The notes beneath the pieces are model-generated. The model was given only the letters and a program-made list of their open reading frames with translations, searched no databases and was not told the DNA's origin. A DNA stretch of 64,000 nt from Curvibacter lanceolatus ATCC 14669 (GTDB lineage: Bacteria > Pseudomonadota > Gammaproteobacteria > Burkholderiales > Burkholderiaceae_C): contig NZ_KB906266.1 of assembly GCF_000381265.1 (NCBI RefSeq), forward strand, positions 103,544 to 167,543, written 5' to 3'. The position numbers and the translations under genes are program-made. Below, piece by piece: positions 27,835 through 36,837 of this stretch (position 1 is its first letter; every line of letters starts with the position of its first letter).

Positions 27835-28122
27835 ATGGGGCCAGACCGTCGCGAAACCTTAAAGAAAATGTTCGTTGAGGATGGCCTCAGCGTTGCTCAA
27901 TGGGCTCGTGAGCATGGATTTTCTGCGCCCCTCGTATACGCGGTACTCAATGGACGCAATCTTGCATCTCGAGGTGAGAGCTTTCGGATTGCGGTAGCGC
28001 TTGGGCTACGTTCCGCACCCAAACACCAGAGTTTCTTTCAGACCGGCCGAGTTGAGAGCAACGTCATTGAACCAACCAACTCTCCCCAACTTCCCTTCGT
28101 AGAACGAGGAGTCGTCATGTAG
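27835..28122 (+). CDS. Small HTH DNA-binding protein
   Basis: 95 aa. Cro-like helix-turn-helix in LSVAQWAREHGFSAPLVYAVLNG, where the recognition helix would be SAPLVYAVLNG. The disordered tail (SNVIEPTNSPQLPF) has no domain. Proteins of this size and type often sit before tnsA-like genes and control transposition, which fits tnsA starting 174 bases downstream. A hairpin with ACGCC/GGCGT arms lies in that gap (about 28132-28160). Confidence 0.75.
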   Translation: MGPDRRETLKKMFVEDGLSVAQWAREHGFSAPLVYAVLNGRNLASRGESFRIAVALGLRSAPKHQSFFQTGRVESNVIEPTNSPQLPFVERGVVM

Positions 28123-28296
28123 AAAAAACAAACGCCAGCCATTCCAAAGAATGCCGGCGTTGTTCGGACAAAGTGAGATGTCCTAAGGATTTCGCGGTCC
28201 CCTGCGGTAAGTATCTCTCTGTGGTCGAGCAACGTCAACCCCGTAGCTGTCGGGGCTGGGCGGAGCTTTGCCTCGCCCCGACCAAGGAGAGAAACA

Positions 28297-28977
28297 ATGA
28301 CCCTTGCTGCCCGTAAGGTGGTCACGCGTTCGCCCAAACGAACCGTTGGCCGAATCAATTGTCGATGGTTCCAGGACGAGCCCATCGAACATGAAAGTCG
28401 ACTGGAAAAGCGCTTCCTGCTCCGCGCGATTCTCTTTCCGTCCCTGGCTCACATACAGCACCAGCCGTTCAAGCTCAATCTTGGTGGGCGTGAGCACTAC
28501 ACGCCCGATTTCCTGCTGGAGTTCAGCAACGGCGAGCAATGTGTTGTTGAGGTCAAGCGAGCGGAAAGGATCAAAGAACTCATCAGCCGGTTTGATCGAA
28601 TCGCCCAGAGGTTGGCCGAAGATAAGTTGCGCTTTTTCGTCATCCACAACGGTCAGATCGAAGGGCAGTTGCGAGCCCATAGAGCTGGCTTATTGAGGCG
28701 TTACGCCACGATGCTCTTGCCTTCATCGATTCTCCAAGCGGTTCAACTCTTGGTGGAGAAGCACGCCAAGGGTGTTTCCATCAAAACAGTGATGGATCAA
28801 ACGGGCGCCTCACCCATTCAGCTCTATGCGCTCGTCGCAAGGCGGGTGGTCACCGTCTCTCCTGGGTTGCTTTTGAGCGAAGACGACTTGCTTTTCCCTG
28901 TAAACAAGGAGGTGCAGCATGGCGCTGATCAGTTTGGAAACTGGTTTGGTTGTGCGCCGTGGCGCGCGAACGCTTGA
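28297..28977 (+). CDS. tnsA: TnsA-like transposon endonuclease
   Basis: 226 aa. Cuts the 5' strands of the transposon ends in heteromeric Tn7-like systems, allowing cut-and-paste movement. Catalytic residues of the restriction-like fold are visible: E33 in EHESRLE, D71 in HYTPDFLLEF, then E85-V-K87 in VVEVKRAE. The C-terminal part (about 140-226) would be the TnsA C domain that contacts TnsC. Its 3' end overlaps tnsB by 59 bases. Confidence 0.9.
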   Translation: MTLAARKVVTRSPKRTVGRINCRWFQDEPIEHESRLEKRFLLRAILFPSLAHIQHQPFKLNLGGREHYTPDFLLEFSNGEQCVVEVKRAERIKELISRFDRIAQRLAEDKLRFFVIHNGQIEGQLRAHRAGLLRRYATMLLPSSILQAVQLLVEKHAKGVSIKTVMDQTGASPIQLYALVARRVVTVSPGLLLSEDDLLFPVNKEVQHGADQFGNWFGCAPWRANA

Positions 28978-30880
28978 ATTCGTTCGTCTCCTGGAGGGCA
29001 ACAAGGTCCAGTTCGAGGATCAGCTGACCAGGCAGGTGCAAACGTTCACACTGGCTCGGTTTTATCAGGGCATCGTCGCTAAGCAGCTGATACCTGTTTT
29101 GGTCGAAGAACCGGAGTTGGTCCACACGCACACACCGGTGGCGCTCACCGACATTTCGTCTTTGGATCAAAAGTACCAAGCGGCCCTTCGGCGTCGGATG
29201 GGCTATGTGACCGCGATGCGGAAGCGGTCAATTCTTCGAGGGCAGCGCAAGCGAGTCCAAGAAGCGATTCCTGCTATTGCAAAAGCGCTAGAGGATTCAA
29301 CTCCGCCGAGCGCCTCTTCGGTCATGGAGTGGATGCGTCGATTTGAGACCTCGTCCCGAAGTGCGGCGAGTCTGATCACCGGCAATCGTAATCGTCGGAG
29401 ATCTAGGCGCATCAACGACCAGGTCGAAGGGGTGATCACTCGCAAACTGAAGACGGTCTACATGACCAAAGCCCGGCATACGCTGCAGATCACCCTGCAT
29501 CACATACGTGATGAGGTTGAGACGCTGAGGTTGGCGGGAAAAATCACGGCAAATGAGTCGGTGGTGAGCCTTGCTACCGTTCAACGACGACTCAAGGAGT
29601 TTGACCCCTACGAGGTCACAAAGGCTCGGTACGGCACGCAGTACGCAAGGTCGAGTTTTCGGACCTCCGTGGAGGGCACGGTCTCGGCGCGGATCATGGA
29701 ACGCCTTCAATGCGACCACACGCTGCTGAACTGGGTGGTGGTGTGCGACCGAACCGGACTGCCGCTTGGACGTCCGACGCTAACCATCATCGTCGATAGT
29801 CTCAGCGGCTATGTGGTTGGTCTTTATGTTTCGTTTTACGGCCCAGGCGTGGGAAGCGTACTCAATGTTCTCAAGAGCGCCATTCAGCCCAAGGACGACA
29901 TAGTCAAGGCGGCCGGCGCTAAGCGTCCCTGGATCGCTTTTGGCATCGGCGAAACATTGGTGCTGGACAACGGCATGGAATTCCACGCGAAGCAATTTCA
30001 ACTCGCTGCCTGGGAGCTGGGTATTGACTTGGAGTACTGCAGGGTCCGTACCCCTTGGTTGAAACCCAAAGTCGAGAGGTTTTTCCTCAATCTTGACTTC
30101 TTGGCAGGAAGAGGTCGTGTCTTCAAGCCGCTGCCAAATTCTCAGGCCCTCGACCCGATCCAGGATGCCGCCATCACGTTCTCCGACTTCTTGAGTGGCC
30201 TGGTCCGGTTCGTCGTGGACGTCTACCCGTTTGAAGACAACAGCCGAACTCTGGAGATGGCATTCGATAGGTTCAAAGCAGGGCTCGATGAACTGCCTCC
30301 GCCCGTGTTCCCGACCTCCTTGGATCAACTTGACCTAGTCCTTGCGCAATCGAAGGAACTGACGGTCGGCCCTGGTGGTGTGGAGATGCTCGGGTTGTCT
30401 TACTCCAGCCCAGATTTGGCGCTCATGAAAAAAGTGGTCGGCAGTAAGTTCAGGACACTGGTCAAGTGGGATCCGGATGACCTTGGGAATGTGTACGTTC
30501 AGAACCCCAAGGACAAATCTTGGTTAACTGTGCCGAGCCTCATGCCCGAGTACACCAATGGTCTGTCCTGGATTCAACACAACATCATCCGAAAACATGC
30601 CCGAGAAAAGCGGATTGAAGGCGGCTATGAGGTAGCTCTTCGCTGTGCTCGCTTGGACATCCATGAGCTCTGGATGAACCCTTTGGCCCGAATCAACCGT
30701 AGTGCTGACCGACGCAAGCTTGCTAAGTTCACTGGCCTCTCTTCGAGCACGATTTTGCGCTCAGACGAAGAGATTCCAGTGCCTGTGTCGCCCCAGAAGC
30801 TGATCTCCAAAGCAGAGGTCATCGCAGCTCGGCAAGCTGAGGTCGAGGAAATTCCTGACTATGAATCCTTCAATTTCTGA
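28919..30880 (+). CDS. tnsB: TnsB-like DDE transposase
   Basis: 653 aa. ATG 28919 has AAGGAGG upstream inside tnsA. The RNase H-like integrase core has D266 (CDHTLLNW), D350 (LVLDNGMEF) and E386 (KPKVERFF): D-84-D-35-E spacing. The region before it (about 100-240) would carry the end-binding domains, and a Mu-type beta barrel follows at about 440-560. It recognises the repeated 23-bp sites seen at 34337-34421 and probably those at 38720-38805. Confidence 0.93.
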   Translation: MALISLETGLVVRRGARTLEFVRLLEGNKVQFEDQLTRQVQTFTLARFYQGIVAKQLIPVLVEEPELVHTHTPVALTDISSLDQKYQAALRRRMGYVTAMRKRSILRGQRKRVQEAIPAIAKALEDSTPPSASSVMEWMRRFETSSRSAASLITGNRNRRRSRRINDQVEGVITRKLKTVYMTKARHTLQITLHHIRDEVETLRLAGKITANESVVSLATVQRRLKEFDPYEVTKARYGTQYARSSFRTSVEGTVSARIMERLQCDHTLLNWVVVCDRTGLPLGRPTLTIIVDSLSGYVVGLYVSFYGPGVGSVLNVLKSAIQPKDDIVKAAGAKRPWIAFGIGETLVLDNGMEFHAKQFQLAAWELGIDLEYCRVRTPWLKPKVERFFLNLDFLAGRGRVFKPLPNSQALDPIQDAAITFSDFLSGLVRFVVDVYPFEDNSRTLEMAFDRFKAGLDELPPPVFPTSLDQLDLVLAQSKELTVGPGGVEMLGLSYSSPDLALMKKVVGSKFRTLVKWDPDDLGNVYVQNPKDKSWLTVPSLMPEYTNGLSWIQHNIIRKHAREKRIEGGYEVALRCARLDIHELWMNPLARINRSADRRKLAKFTGLSSSTILRSDEEIPVPVSPQKLISKAEVIAARQAEVEEIPDYESFNF

Positions 30881-30909
30881 CACGTGGGACACCACGCACG
30901 AAAGTTGTC

Positions 30910-31869
30910 ATGGCTGAAAAAATCAATGAACCCACTGTTGAATTCGACGCACCCGAAGTGGAGGACGTAGCCATCGCCTCGCGCCGGTTGCAGGAATACT
31001 CAAAGCGTGCTTTGCAATTGGCTGTCGAGGTTGATCGCATTCACGTCAACCACGATCGATTTGCCAAAGGGCTTGGCGCGCTTGATAGATTGTTCCAGAT
31101 TGGTCCTGAGTTTGAAATGACCCACGGCATGCGCTTGGTTGGGCCGCCAGGAAGCGGGAAGAGCGCTTTGTTCAGGTACTTCAGGGACAGCCTTCCTCGT
31201 TCCAATCTCTTTGCTCCGGGGTATGGGGCCGTCGGGATTCGTGCAGGTCGGAGACCGACTGCGGGTCAGATGGTTGGGGCCTTTTTGCGAGCTTACCGGT
31301 ACCCGTTTAAGTACGGCGGAAGCGCTACTGTCTATGCCCGAACTGGCATCGTCTTTGACCTTGTTCGAGAAAAAGGAACGCGCCTGATCTTTGTGGACGA
31401 GGCCCACAACCTTATGCGCCAACTCAAGCGTCGTGACCAGATCGACGATGAGCCAGAGGCTACGGACTTGCTACGGGAGTTGATCGATACGACCAAAGTC
31501 TCTTTGGTCATGGCGGGAACAGACCTGTTGGACCGTCTGCATTCCGTCGATTACCACCTCAATGATCGTGTCACGGTGCGGCATGCGCTCGGGCACTTTG
31601 ATGCCGGTGCTAAATGGCGTGGATTCCTTCGGGCCATGTACAAGAAGGCCCAAAGTTTTGATCTGGCGGTGATCGACTCGAAGGAAGAAGCCGATCGTCT
31701 GCACGCGGCGACCGCTGGGAATCCCCGCAGCCTCAAGCGGCTGGTGACCGAGGGCGTTCTAGTCGCGGCAGACGGTGGCAAGGCTGCTTTGGATACAGAG
31801 AGTCTGGCCAAGGCATTTCAGATCGTCTTTGGTAGCGACACGTTGATGCGCAACCCCTATGTCGGATGA
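30910..31869 (+). CDS. tnsC: TnsC/TniB-like AAA+ transposition regulator
   Basis: 319 aa. Walker A GPPGSGKS at 78-85, Walker B LIFVDEAH at 159-166, sensor region SLVMAGTDLL. Short like TniB rather than the 555-aa Tn7 TnsC. It links target selection by TniQ to the TnsAB transposase. The next gene's ATG lies inside its last codons (11-base overlap). Confidence 0.92.
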   Translation: MAEKINEPTVEFDAPEVEDVAIASRRLQEYSKRALQLAVEVDRIHVNHDRFAKGLGALDRLFQIGPEFEMTHGMRLVGPPGSGKSALFRYFRDSLPRSNLFAPGYGAVGIRAGRRPTAGQMVGAFLRAYRYPFKYGGSATVYARTGIVFDLVREKGTRLIFVDEAHNLMRQLKRRDQIDDEPEATDLLRELIDTTKVSLVMAGTDLLDRLHSVDYHLNDRVTVRHALGHFDAGAKWRGFLRAMYKKAQSFDLAVIDSKEEADRLHAATAGNPRSLKRLVTEGVLVAADGGKAALDTESLAKAFQIVFGSDTLMRNPYVG

Positions 31870-32821
31870 TGCGCTGTCGTTGCCTCTCACCTCGGCACCG
31901 TACTCGCAAGAGTCCGGGACCGGGTACTGTTTGCGGGTGCTCGCTCGCAATCAGTACAACTTGAATTGGCTTAGGCGCACAACAGGAATGAGTGAACACG
32001 CCATGCTCACGGCATCACATGCCGCAAGAATCTCGGGTGTCTTGGGGTGCGAGGCCACCTGGCTATCAGAGGCACTGCCTTTCCTCCAAGACCGCGGTAA
32101 GTCGAATGTGTGGCACATCTATGGGCAGCGCGTTGATATTCGAAGTCATCTCCGCGGAATGCATCCCCAGGTATGCCCACGGTGTATACATCATGATGGC
32201 TACTGCCGCAAAGAATGGGACCTCTCGATCACGGCCATTTGCCGCCGGCACAAGTGCTCTTTGGTTGATCAGTGCCAAAGGTGTCATGGCCGTCTGCGAT
32301 GGGATCGGCCAGACCTGGGTGTGTGCCACTGCGGTGCCATTTTGCAAAGTACGACAGGGCAGGATATCAATCCCGGAGTGCTAATGATCCTGTCGGCGGT
32401 GGAAGTCCTGATGATGGGAGAACCTTACGCGCCAGTGACATGGTTGTCGGTTGGGCTTCCTGCTATCGCCTCAGATCTCTCTCTCAATGGTCTGATGGCC
32501 CTGGTTCATGCCTTCGGTGTCAACGACGCAGCTCATCAAGCGGGCCGCACTCAACAGTTCACACGCGTTGCTCGCACCCATGAATGGGTTGGCATTCTTG
32601 AACGAGGTTCTGAGCGCCTTCGTAGGTTTGAAGCGGCCAACAGATCCCAACTGCAGGAGCTGGCTGAATTGGTGAGTCAGTCGTTGCTAGTGCGGTTGGC
32701 AAAAGCTGGTTCCAGAGGGGCGGATGCCCAAGTTGGGCTTCACGTCTTGGAGCAATTGTTCGGAAAAACCGAGGCGCGGCGACTTCATTCGAATCATATC
32801 CAAATGGAGCTGTTTGAATGA
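31859..32821 (+). CDS. tniQ: TniQ-family target-selection protein 1
   Basis: 320 aa. N-terminal TniQ domain followed by paired zinc motifs CPRCIHHD...CRRHKC and CQRCHGRLRWD at about 100-145. The C-terminal half is helical with no assigned domain. Overlaps the second TniQ gene by four bases. Confidence 0.85.
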   Translation: MSDDALSLPLTSAPYSQESGTGYCLRVLARNQYNLNWLRRTTGMSEHAMLTASHAARISGVLGCEATWLSEALPFLQDRGKSNVWHIYGQRVDIRSHLRGMHPQVCPRCIHHDGYCRKEWDLSITAICRRHKCSLVDQCQRCHGRLRWDRPDLGVCHCGAILQSTTGQDINPGVLMILSAVEVLMMGEPYAPVTWLSVGLPAIASDLSLNGLMALVHAFGVNDAAHQAGRTQQFTRVARTHEWVGILERGSERLRRFEAANRSQLQELAELVSQSLLVRLAKAGSRGADAQVGLHVLEQLFGKTEARRLHSNHIQMELFE

Positions 32822-33681
32822 ACGTCTCAAAACATGAGCAGGAGCTGGTCGGCGTTCCTGAGCCATTTCTTACTGAGTCACCCAGCTCCTGGTTCACACG
32901 TGTCGCGGTGAGTCAGGCGGTGACACCGATTGAGCTACTGAGATATTTTGGCTTGGCCCGAAGAGCAGATCCAGACCTCCTCCTGGAAGGGCCGGTGATA
33001 CGCAGGATCTCGGGCCTTTGTGGACTGCGAACTAAGCAGTTCCACCTGATGCGGGTCATGCTCAATCGGTTGAGACGCTTGGATCGAACTGGAACGACCT
33101 ACTTGTTGAGTCATCAGGGCGCAGCGAAGTACCGATTTTGTCCGTCGTGCTTGGCTGAGCGAGGTGAGAAGTACTTTCCGATTCACTGGCGATTTCGTAG
33201 TTGGCGTTGGTGTCCGAATCACCGTTGCCTGATGGAGGACGTATGCCCAAAGTGTTCTTCACCAGTCTTACTTCCGGGGGACATTTTGAAAGCCGGAGCA
33301 AACCAGGCAGGTGTGTCTTCGCTGGGCAGGTGCATGGTCTGCTCATCAAGTCTTGCTGCGGGCATTTGGTCGAAGGGAGGCGCCATAGACAGTCGTTTGC
33401 TAACGAGCTGGGAGCGTACGCAAATGGCTAACGGAAGGGCGGTTCTTGCCGGACTTTTCTTGGGCTACGTAAGAAGCACCGATTCGGATGTTCGCCAGCC
33501 CCTGGTTCGAATCAAACGTTTTGAACGCCTTGGACTGCTGCCACACGGAACGTTCAAACTTGATCGGCAGATCTTGGAGGAACGACGTCGCGAGAAAGGA
33601 ATTTTTATGTTGACATCAGACATCAAGGCGCTGCTTGACAGCCAAAGGATTGGATCTGGACTTGCCATGCCAGAGGACTGA
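32818..33681 (+). CDS. TniQ-family target-selection protein 2
   Basis: 287 aa. N-terminal TniQ-like segment with the motif SPSSWFTRVAVSQAV, zinc residues in CPSCLAERGEKYF, CPNHRC and CPKC at about 105-160. It is shorter and different from TniQ 1, so the two may steer different target choices, as TnsD- and TnsE/second-TniQ proteins do elsewhere. Same operon, ATGA overlap with the preceding gene. Confidence 0.82.
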   Translation: MNVSKHEQELVGVPEPFLTESPSSWFTRVAVSQAVTPIELLRYFGLARRADPDLLLEGPVIRRISGLCGLRTKQFHLMRVMLNRLRRLDRTGTTYLLSHQGAAKYRFCPSCLAERGEKYFPIHWRFRSWRWCPNHRCLMEDVCPKCSSPVLLPGDILKAGANQAGVSSLGRCMVCSSSLAAGIWSKGGAIDSRLLTSWERTQMANGRAVLAGLFLGYVRSTDSDVRQPLVRIKRFERLGLLPHGTFKLDRQILEERRREKGIFMLTSDIKALLDSQRIGSGLAMPED

Positions 33682-33741
33682 CCCAAGCACAGATGCAATA
33701 CCCAATTCACTACACAACTGCCCGGTTCATGGAGATGCTGC

Positions 33742-34122
33742 ATGTTTCCTGTGTTCAAGAACGATCGTTTGGCGCCTGACGTCCTGTCCCAACTAGAGGT
33801 CCATCTTCATCACTGGCGAATCGTGCAGCGTCCCAATGGAGATTTGCACATCACCACCCAAATCGCGCCCGGGGTCCTTAGAGTGACCTCGAGGTTGCTT
33901 GCCATCGATCTGTCGAAAGCGCTTTTGAAGACTGAGTCTGGGCGCAGCTACCACTTGTGTGCGCCGCCTGAGCTGGATCAGGTGATGTGGTCTCTGCTGT
34001 CTCTCAACGGTGTTCGCGGGATCGGAGTTGTTTCTGGCGATGTAAGCGAGGCGGTCTGGGGGGCTATATCGTCTGGCGCTTGGGCGAACGATGAAATGAC
34101 CTTGCTACCTCCAATCCAATGA
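33742..34122 (+). CDS. Hypothetical protein at the right end of the transposon
   Basis: 126 aa, not recognised. Begins MFPVFKNDRLAPDVLSQLE, rich in hydrophobic strands in the middle (LHITTQIAPGVLRVTSRLLAIDL). It is the last gene before the right-end site array, 60 bases after tniQ2, and probably expressed with it. Position suggests an accessory transposition gene or a cargo gene. Confidence 0.55.
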   Translation: MFPVFKNDRLAPDVLSQLEVHLHHWRIVQRPNGDLHITTQIAPGVLRVTSRLLAIDLSKALLKTESGRSYHLCAPPELDQVMWSLLSLNGVRGIGVVSGDVSEAVWGAISSGAWANDEMTLLPPIQ

Positions 34123-34336
34123 TAGAGCCAAGAAGTTGTATCTGTGATCGATGGGACTGAGCCAGTCCATTGTTGCGGGATGTTGGGTGCATGCTGCGCT
34201 CAGCAATGCCGGCCCGCTGTTTACCAACCCACGGATGCTACTTGCGAGTGGCAAACAAAACATGCCGAAGAAAAAGGACCGGAAACATCGATTGAGCCCA
34301 ACTCTGCAGACAGTGCATATTCCGATCAGCTCAACC

Positions 34337-34421
34337 AGTGGATCCGATCCAAACCTGCCACCAACCCCGATTCAAACTAGGCCACTGATTATGATTCGAT
34401 CCAGCCACTTCGGTGACTACA
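34337..34421 (-). repeat. Tn7-like right end: four TnsB-type sites and ACA tip
   Basis: Read on the minus strand, sites with consensus gTGGC-(A/T)GG-TTTGAATCGG begin at 34407, 34384, 34360 and (diverged, CTGGTTGAG) 34337, spaced 23, 24 and 23 bases. The best copy is GTGGCAGGTTTGGATCGG. Outside them the minus strand reads TGTAGTCACCGAAG, giving the expected 5'-TGT tip at 34421. The interior is to the left, matching the tns genes. 34123-34336 has no gene. Confidence 0.8.
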
Positions 34422-34569
34422 TCTCCATGGGACGCTGCCTGATACCAGGTCCGAGAACGGCCATCTGCAGACACAGCGTTACTCGCTTCATTGCTGCCGG
34501 TCAGGCCTGGCCGGCAAAGCGGCGTATCAGTCGATCAGCGAACAGATACCTCTACCGCCAGGGGGGCGT
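34422..34569. other. Flank beyond the transposon right end
   Basis: No gene. Contains the near-palindrome CCGGTCAGGCCTGGCCGG at 34497-34514. The five bases directly after the tip are TCTCC; a matching copy next to a left end was not found. Confidence 0.5.
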
Positions 34570-34908
34570 TCATGCTGCTGGAGCCTGCTCGAAAAGACGC
34601 AAGGTCAGCAATCCGTGGCCCATTGTGGCCCCGGCACGCACCGCTGCGGCAATCAGCACGATCTCGGCCAGTTCCTCCTGCGTGGTGCCAAGACTTTTGG
34701 CCGCCCGGGCGTGAACGTCAAGGCAGTAGCCACACTGCGTCGTCAGTGCGACGGCCAACGCGATCCACTCACGAATCTTGGGTGGAATCTCACCGTCGGC
34801 GCGCTTGGCAGCATGATCGAAGGCGAGAAAGGCCTTCGCCTCTTTGGGTGCAAGGGCAATCATCCTCTGCGCCAATAGCAAGTCGTTGGGTGATTGATAG
34901 GAGTTCAT
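34570..34908 (-). CDS. Carboxymuconolactone decarboxylase/AhpD-family protein
   Basis: 112 aa from ATG 34908. The AhpD-like redox centre CGYCLDVH (C-x2-C-x3-H) is present with the preceding IREWIALAVALTTQ helix. Such proteins act as small peroxidases or thiol oxidoreductases; the name decarboxylase is a family label. The start codon overlaps the stop of the DUF2892 gene (ATGA). Last gene of a four-gene sigma-factor operon. Confidence 0.88.
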   Translation of the reverse strand: MNSYQSPNDLLLAQRMIALAPKEAKAFLAFDHAAKRADGEIPPKIREWIALAVALTTQCGYCLDVHARAAKSLGTTQEELAEIVLIAAAVRAGATMGHGLLTLRLFEQAPAA

Positions 34909-35138
34909 GAATCGGATCTCGAAAGAGGTTGATGACTGTGCTTGGCTCGGCGGGTGACAGTCTGGAGCAGGCCGATGAGCCAACACATCGGGCAGCCCCG
35001 CATCAGCAGGATTGCAACTGCACCCGCGGCAATGCGCAGCAAGGCGGGAAATCCGGTGGCAGACACCGCTGACAAAAGCAGAACGAAGGCGACCCCGCCG
35101 CGCAGCAGGTGACGAGTGATCGATGTGCTGCAGAACAT
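34905..35138 (-). CDS. Small two-TM protein, DUF2892-like
   Basis: 77 aa. Hydrophobic spans at about 14-32 and 34-50, and the cysteine pair in MRGCPMCWLIG typical of the YgaP/DUF2892 type. Begins three bases after the sigma-factor stop. Confidence 0.7.
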   Translation of the reverse strand: MFCSTSITRHLLRGGVAFVLLLSAVSATGFPALLRIAAGAVAILLMRGCPMCWLIGLLQTVTRRAKHSHQPLSRSDS

Positions 35139-35141
35139 GGC

Positions 35142-35711
35142 TCAGGCCTTCGGACGAGTGGCTTCGGGAACGCCGTCTTTGAGCCAGTAACCACTGACGA
35201 GCAGTCGCTCGCGAACAGTCGCCCGCGCGCGGTGCAAGCGGCTCTTCACAGCTTCCACGCTCAACCCCAACTGCTGCGCCACCTCTGGGGCGGTAAGTTC
35301 ATGCACGTCGCGCAGGATCAGCACTTCGCGGTAAGCTGGCTGCAGCTGTTCAATCGCATGTGCCAAGTCGATGCGCAGGTCCATGGGCACGCTTGCCGCC
35401 TCCGGCCACGCGCTTTCGGGCAGCTCGTCGAGCCCTTCAGCAATCTGGCCTCGCCTGAAGAGGCGGTAACACTCGCGTTCGACAATGCGGAACAGCCAGC
35501 CAGCCAGGGCAGCCACCGTGCGCAGAGCACCGATCTTTCGGTACAACTGCCACAGTGCGATCTGCACGGCATCCTCCGCGTCCTCGGTCGTCGCGCAAGT
35601 GCGACGGGCGAAACGTTTCAGGTCGGGCTGGCAGACCCGGATCAGTTCGAGCGCTGCGCCGGCTTCGCCGCGGCGGGCGGCATCAACAAGCTCAATTCTG
35701 GGTTGCAGCAT
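35142..35711 (-). CDS. ECF-type RNA polymerase sigma factor
   Basis: 189 aa. Region 2 around DAEDAVQIALWQLYRKI, then region 4 (LQPAYREVLILRDVHELTAPEVAQQLGLSVEAVKSRLHRAR is split by the HTH turn at GLSVEAVKSRLHRAR). No anti-sigma gene with a zinc motif is adjacent. Instead it is embedded between two DUF2892 membrane proteins and a CMD protein, so redox or peroxide sensing via the CMD protein is a reasonable guess. It lacks the SnoaL-like C-terminal extension of ECF41, the group classically linked with CMD. Confidence 0.88.
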   Translation of the reverse strand: MLQPRIELVDAARRGEAGAALELIRVCQPDLKRFARRTCATTEDAEDAVQIALWQLYRKIGALRTVAALAGWLFRIVERECYRLFRRGQIAEGLDELPESAWPEAASVPMDLRIDLAHAIEQLQPAYREVLILRDVHELTAPEVAQQLGLSVEAVKSRLHRARATVRERLLVSGYWLKDGVPEATRPKA

Positions 35712-35715
35712 CGTT

Positions 35716-35925
35716 TCACTCCTTGACTGGCCGACGTCCGACCATTGCGCAGGCTGGGCAGAAGCCGATGGCCGCCGTCATGATCAAAATTGCAGCGGTT
35801 GCCCAGGCAAGCCAAGCCAGGCCAGCCGTCAGCCAGCTTGAGAATGCCAGGCCAATCAGGATGACGGCCAACGCCAGGCGGCAGGCCCGCTCCCACATCG
35901 GCAGATTTCGTTTCGAATAAAACAT
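35716..35925 (-). CDS. DUF2892-family small membrane protein
   Basis: 69 aa. Starts MFYSKRNLPMWERACRLALA, two membrane spans, ending GFCPACAMVGRR: the N-terminal N-[LM]-P-x-x-E-R-x-x-R motif and the CPxC pair are the DUF2892 hallmarks. GGAG lies 6 bases before the ATG. First gene of the sigma-factor operon. Confidence 0.82.
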   Translation of the reverse strand: MFYSKRNLPMWERACRLALAVILIGLAFSSWLTAGLAWLAWATAAILIMTAAIGFCPACAMVGRRPVKE

Positions 35926-36837
35926 TCGACAGCTCCATGAATGACTTCGATACTGACTAGAGGTGCCAGAACCAGAAAAGGATTCATCTCGCAGCGATTA
36001 GATGCCGGTAAAGCCGCTCGTCGGTCAAGATCGAGTCGGTGCGCAATGTTGCCATCGCTTTCGCGCTTTCGCCGTGGTGCTGTTCCAGTGCAGCAAGCGG
36101 AGCGCCCGGGGTGATCCGAGAGTCACCTTGGGACGGAGCCGCACTGGCGGGTATGGGCCCTTTGCAGTCCCTCGCTGCGCCACAGCAGTGGTAACCCCAT
36201 ACATAGATACTTCTCACCTGCTCCCGGCTGATGTCGCTTGACTGCGCAAGGGAAAATTTCCGTCAAATCCCGTCATCCAGTCGGGCCAAAAAATCGGCCG
36301 CAGGTTCGCACTAGGCCTCGCACTGCCCAGGGTCGGCAGGTCCATCAAAAGAGGTCCATTAAGACCGAGGGCGCGGCGGGGTCTCGACCGCGCGCAGAAG
36401 CGTTGACCCACAGTTCACACGGGGAAATGCATGCAATTGAGTTTCAATTTCAGTCCACCGCCAAGAGCGCTGCGCCTCGTGGGTGCGCATTCGTCGAGCG
36501 ATGGTGAGCAGCAAGGGGGCAAATTGCGTCAACACCAGGCGCTGGTGGCGGAGTGAGTTCAGGAGCGGCTTGAAAGCGTGGGCCTAAGCTGCCCTGATGG
36601 ATCGCCGATCCAGTCTGACGCACAGCGCAGGCGGTGGTCTCGTTCTAATTGAGAACAAAAATATCAATAAAGCTATTTAAAGGGATTCAACAACGAAGAA
36701 AGTCTCGATTTCGTGAGAAATCCGGCACACAAATACCCAATCAATCATTTTAATTGATATTAATGCTTGCGGATCATTGATTGCTGGCTATGATCGAAAG
36801 TGATTTTTGAACATTTCCATGAACGAGAGAGGCAATC
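35926..36837. other. Long intergenic region upstream of the chemotaxis receptor
   Basis: About 900 bases. Short open frames exist on both strands, one ending ESAKAMATLRTDSILTDERLYRH in a gene-like style (35984-36217, minus), but none is supportable. From about 36640 the DNA becomes AT-rich and is the probable promoter region of the MCP gene; no clear sigma-28 or sigma-70 box could be chosen. Confidence 0.5.

Larger units (their letters stand above)
28297..34421 (+). mobile_element. Tn7-like transposon, core genes to right end; left end not found
   Basis: Five overlapping or tightly spaced genes (tnsA, tnsB, tnsC, tniQ, tniQ2), one further small gene, then a right end made of four TnsB-type sites and an ACA tip at 34421. 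The five-gene order resembles the tniCABDE set of Tn6022/AbaR elements. The left boundary given here is only the first core gene. The regulator and membrane-protein genes at 25882-28122 probably belong to the element too. No CRISPR or Cas genes are seen. Confidence 0.8.

Noticed and set aside
6906..34421. Idea that the whole defence island and EF-G gene are cargo of the Tn7-like element with a left end near 6906
   Set aside because: The 18-bp tandem repeat there does not resemble the TnsB-site consensus, and the EF-G unit with its own terminator lies between. Without a matching left end this cannot be claimed.
34151..34714. 187-codon plus-strand frame across the transposon end
   Set aside because: It crosses the right-end site array and runs antisense into the CMD gene; translation has no domain.
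35984..36217. 77-codon minus-strand frame ending TDERLYRHLIAAR
   Set aside because: The last 35 residues look gene-like but no family was recognised and the first half does not; kept only as a remark on the intergenic region.
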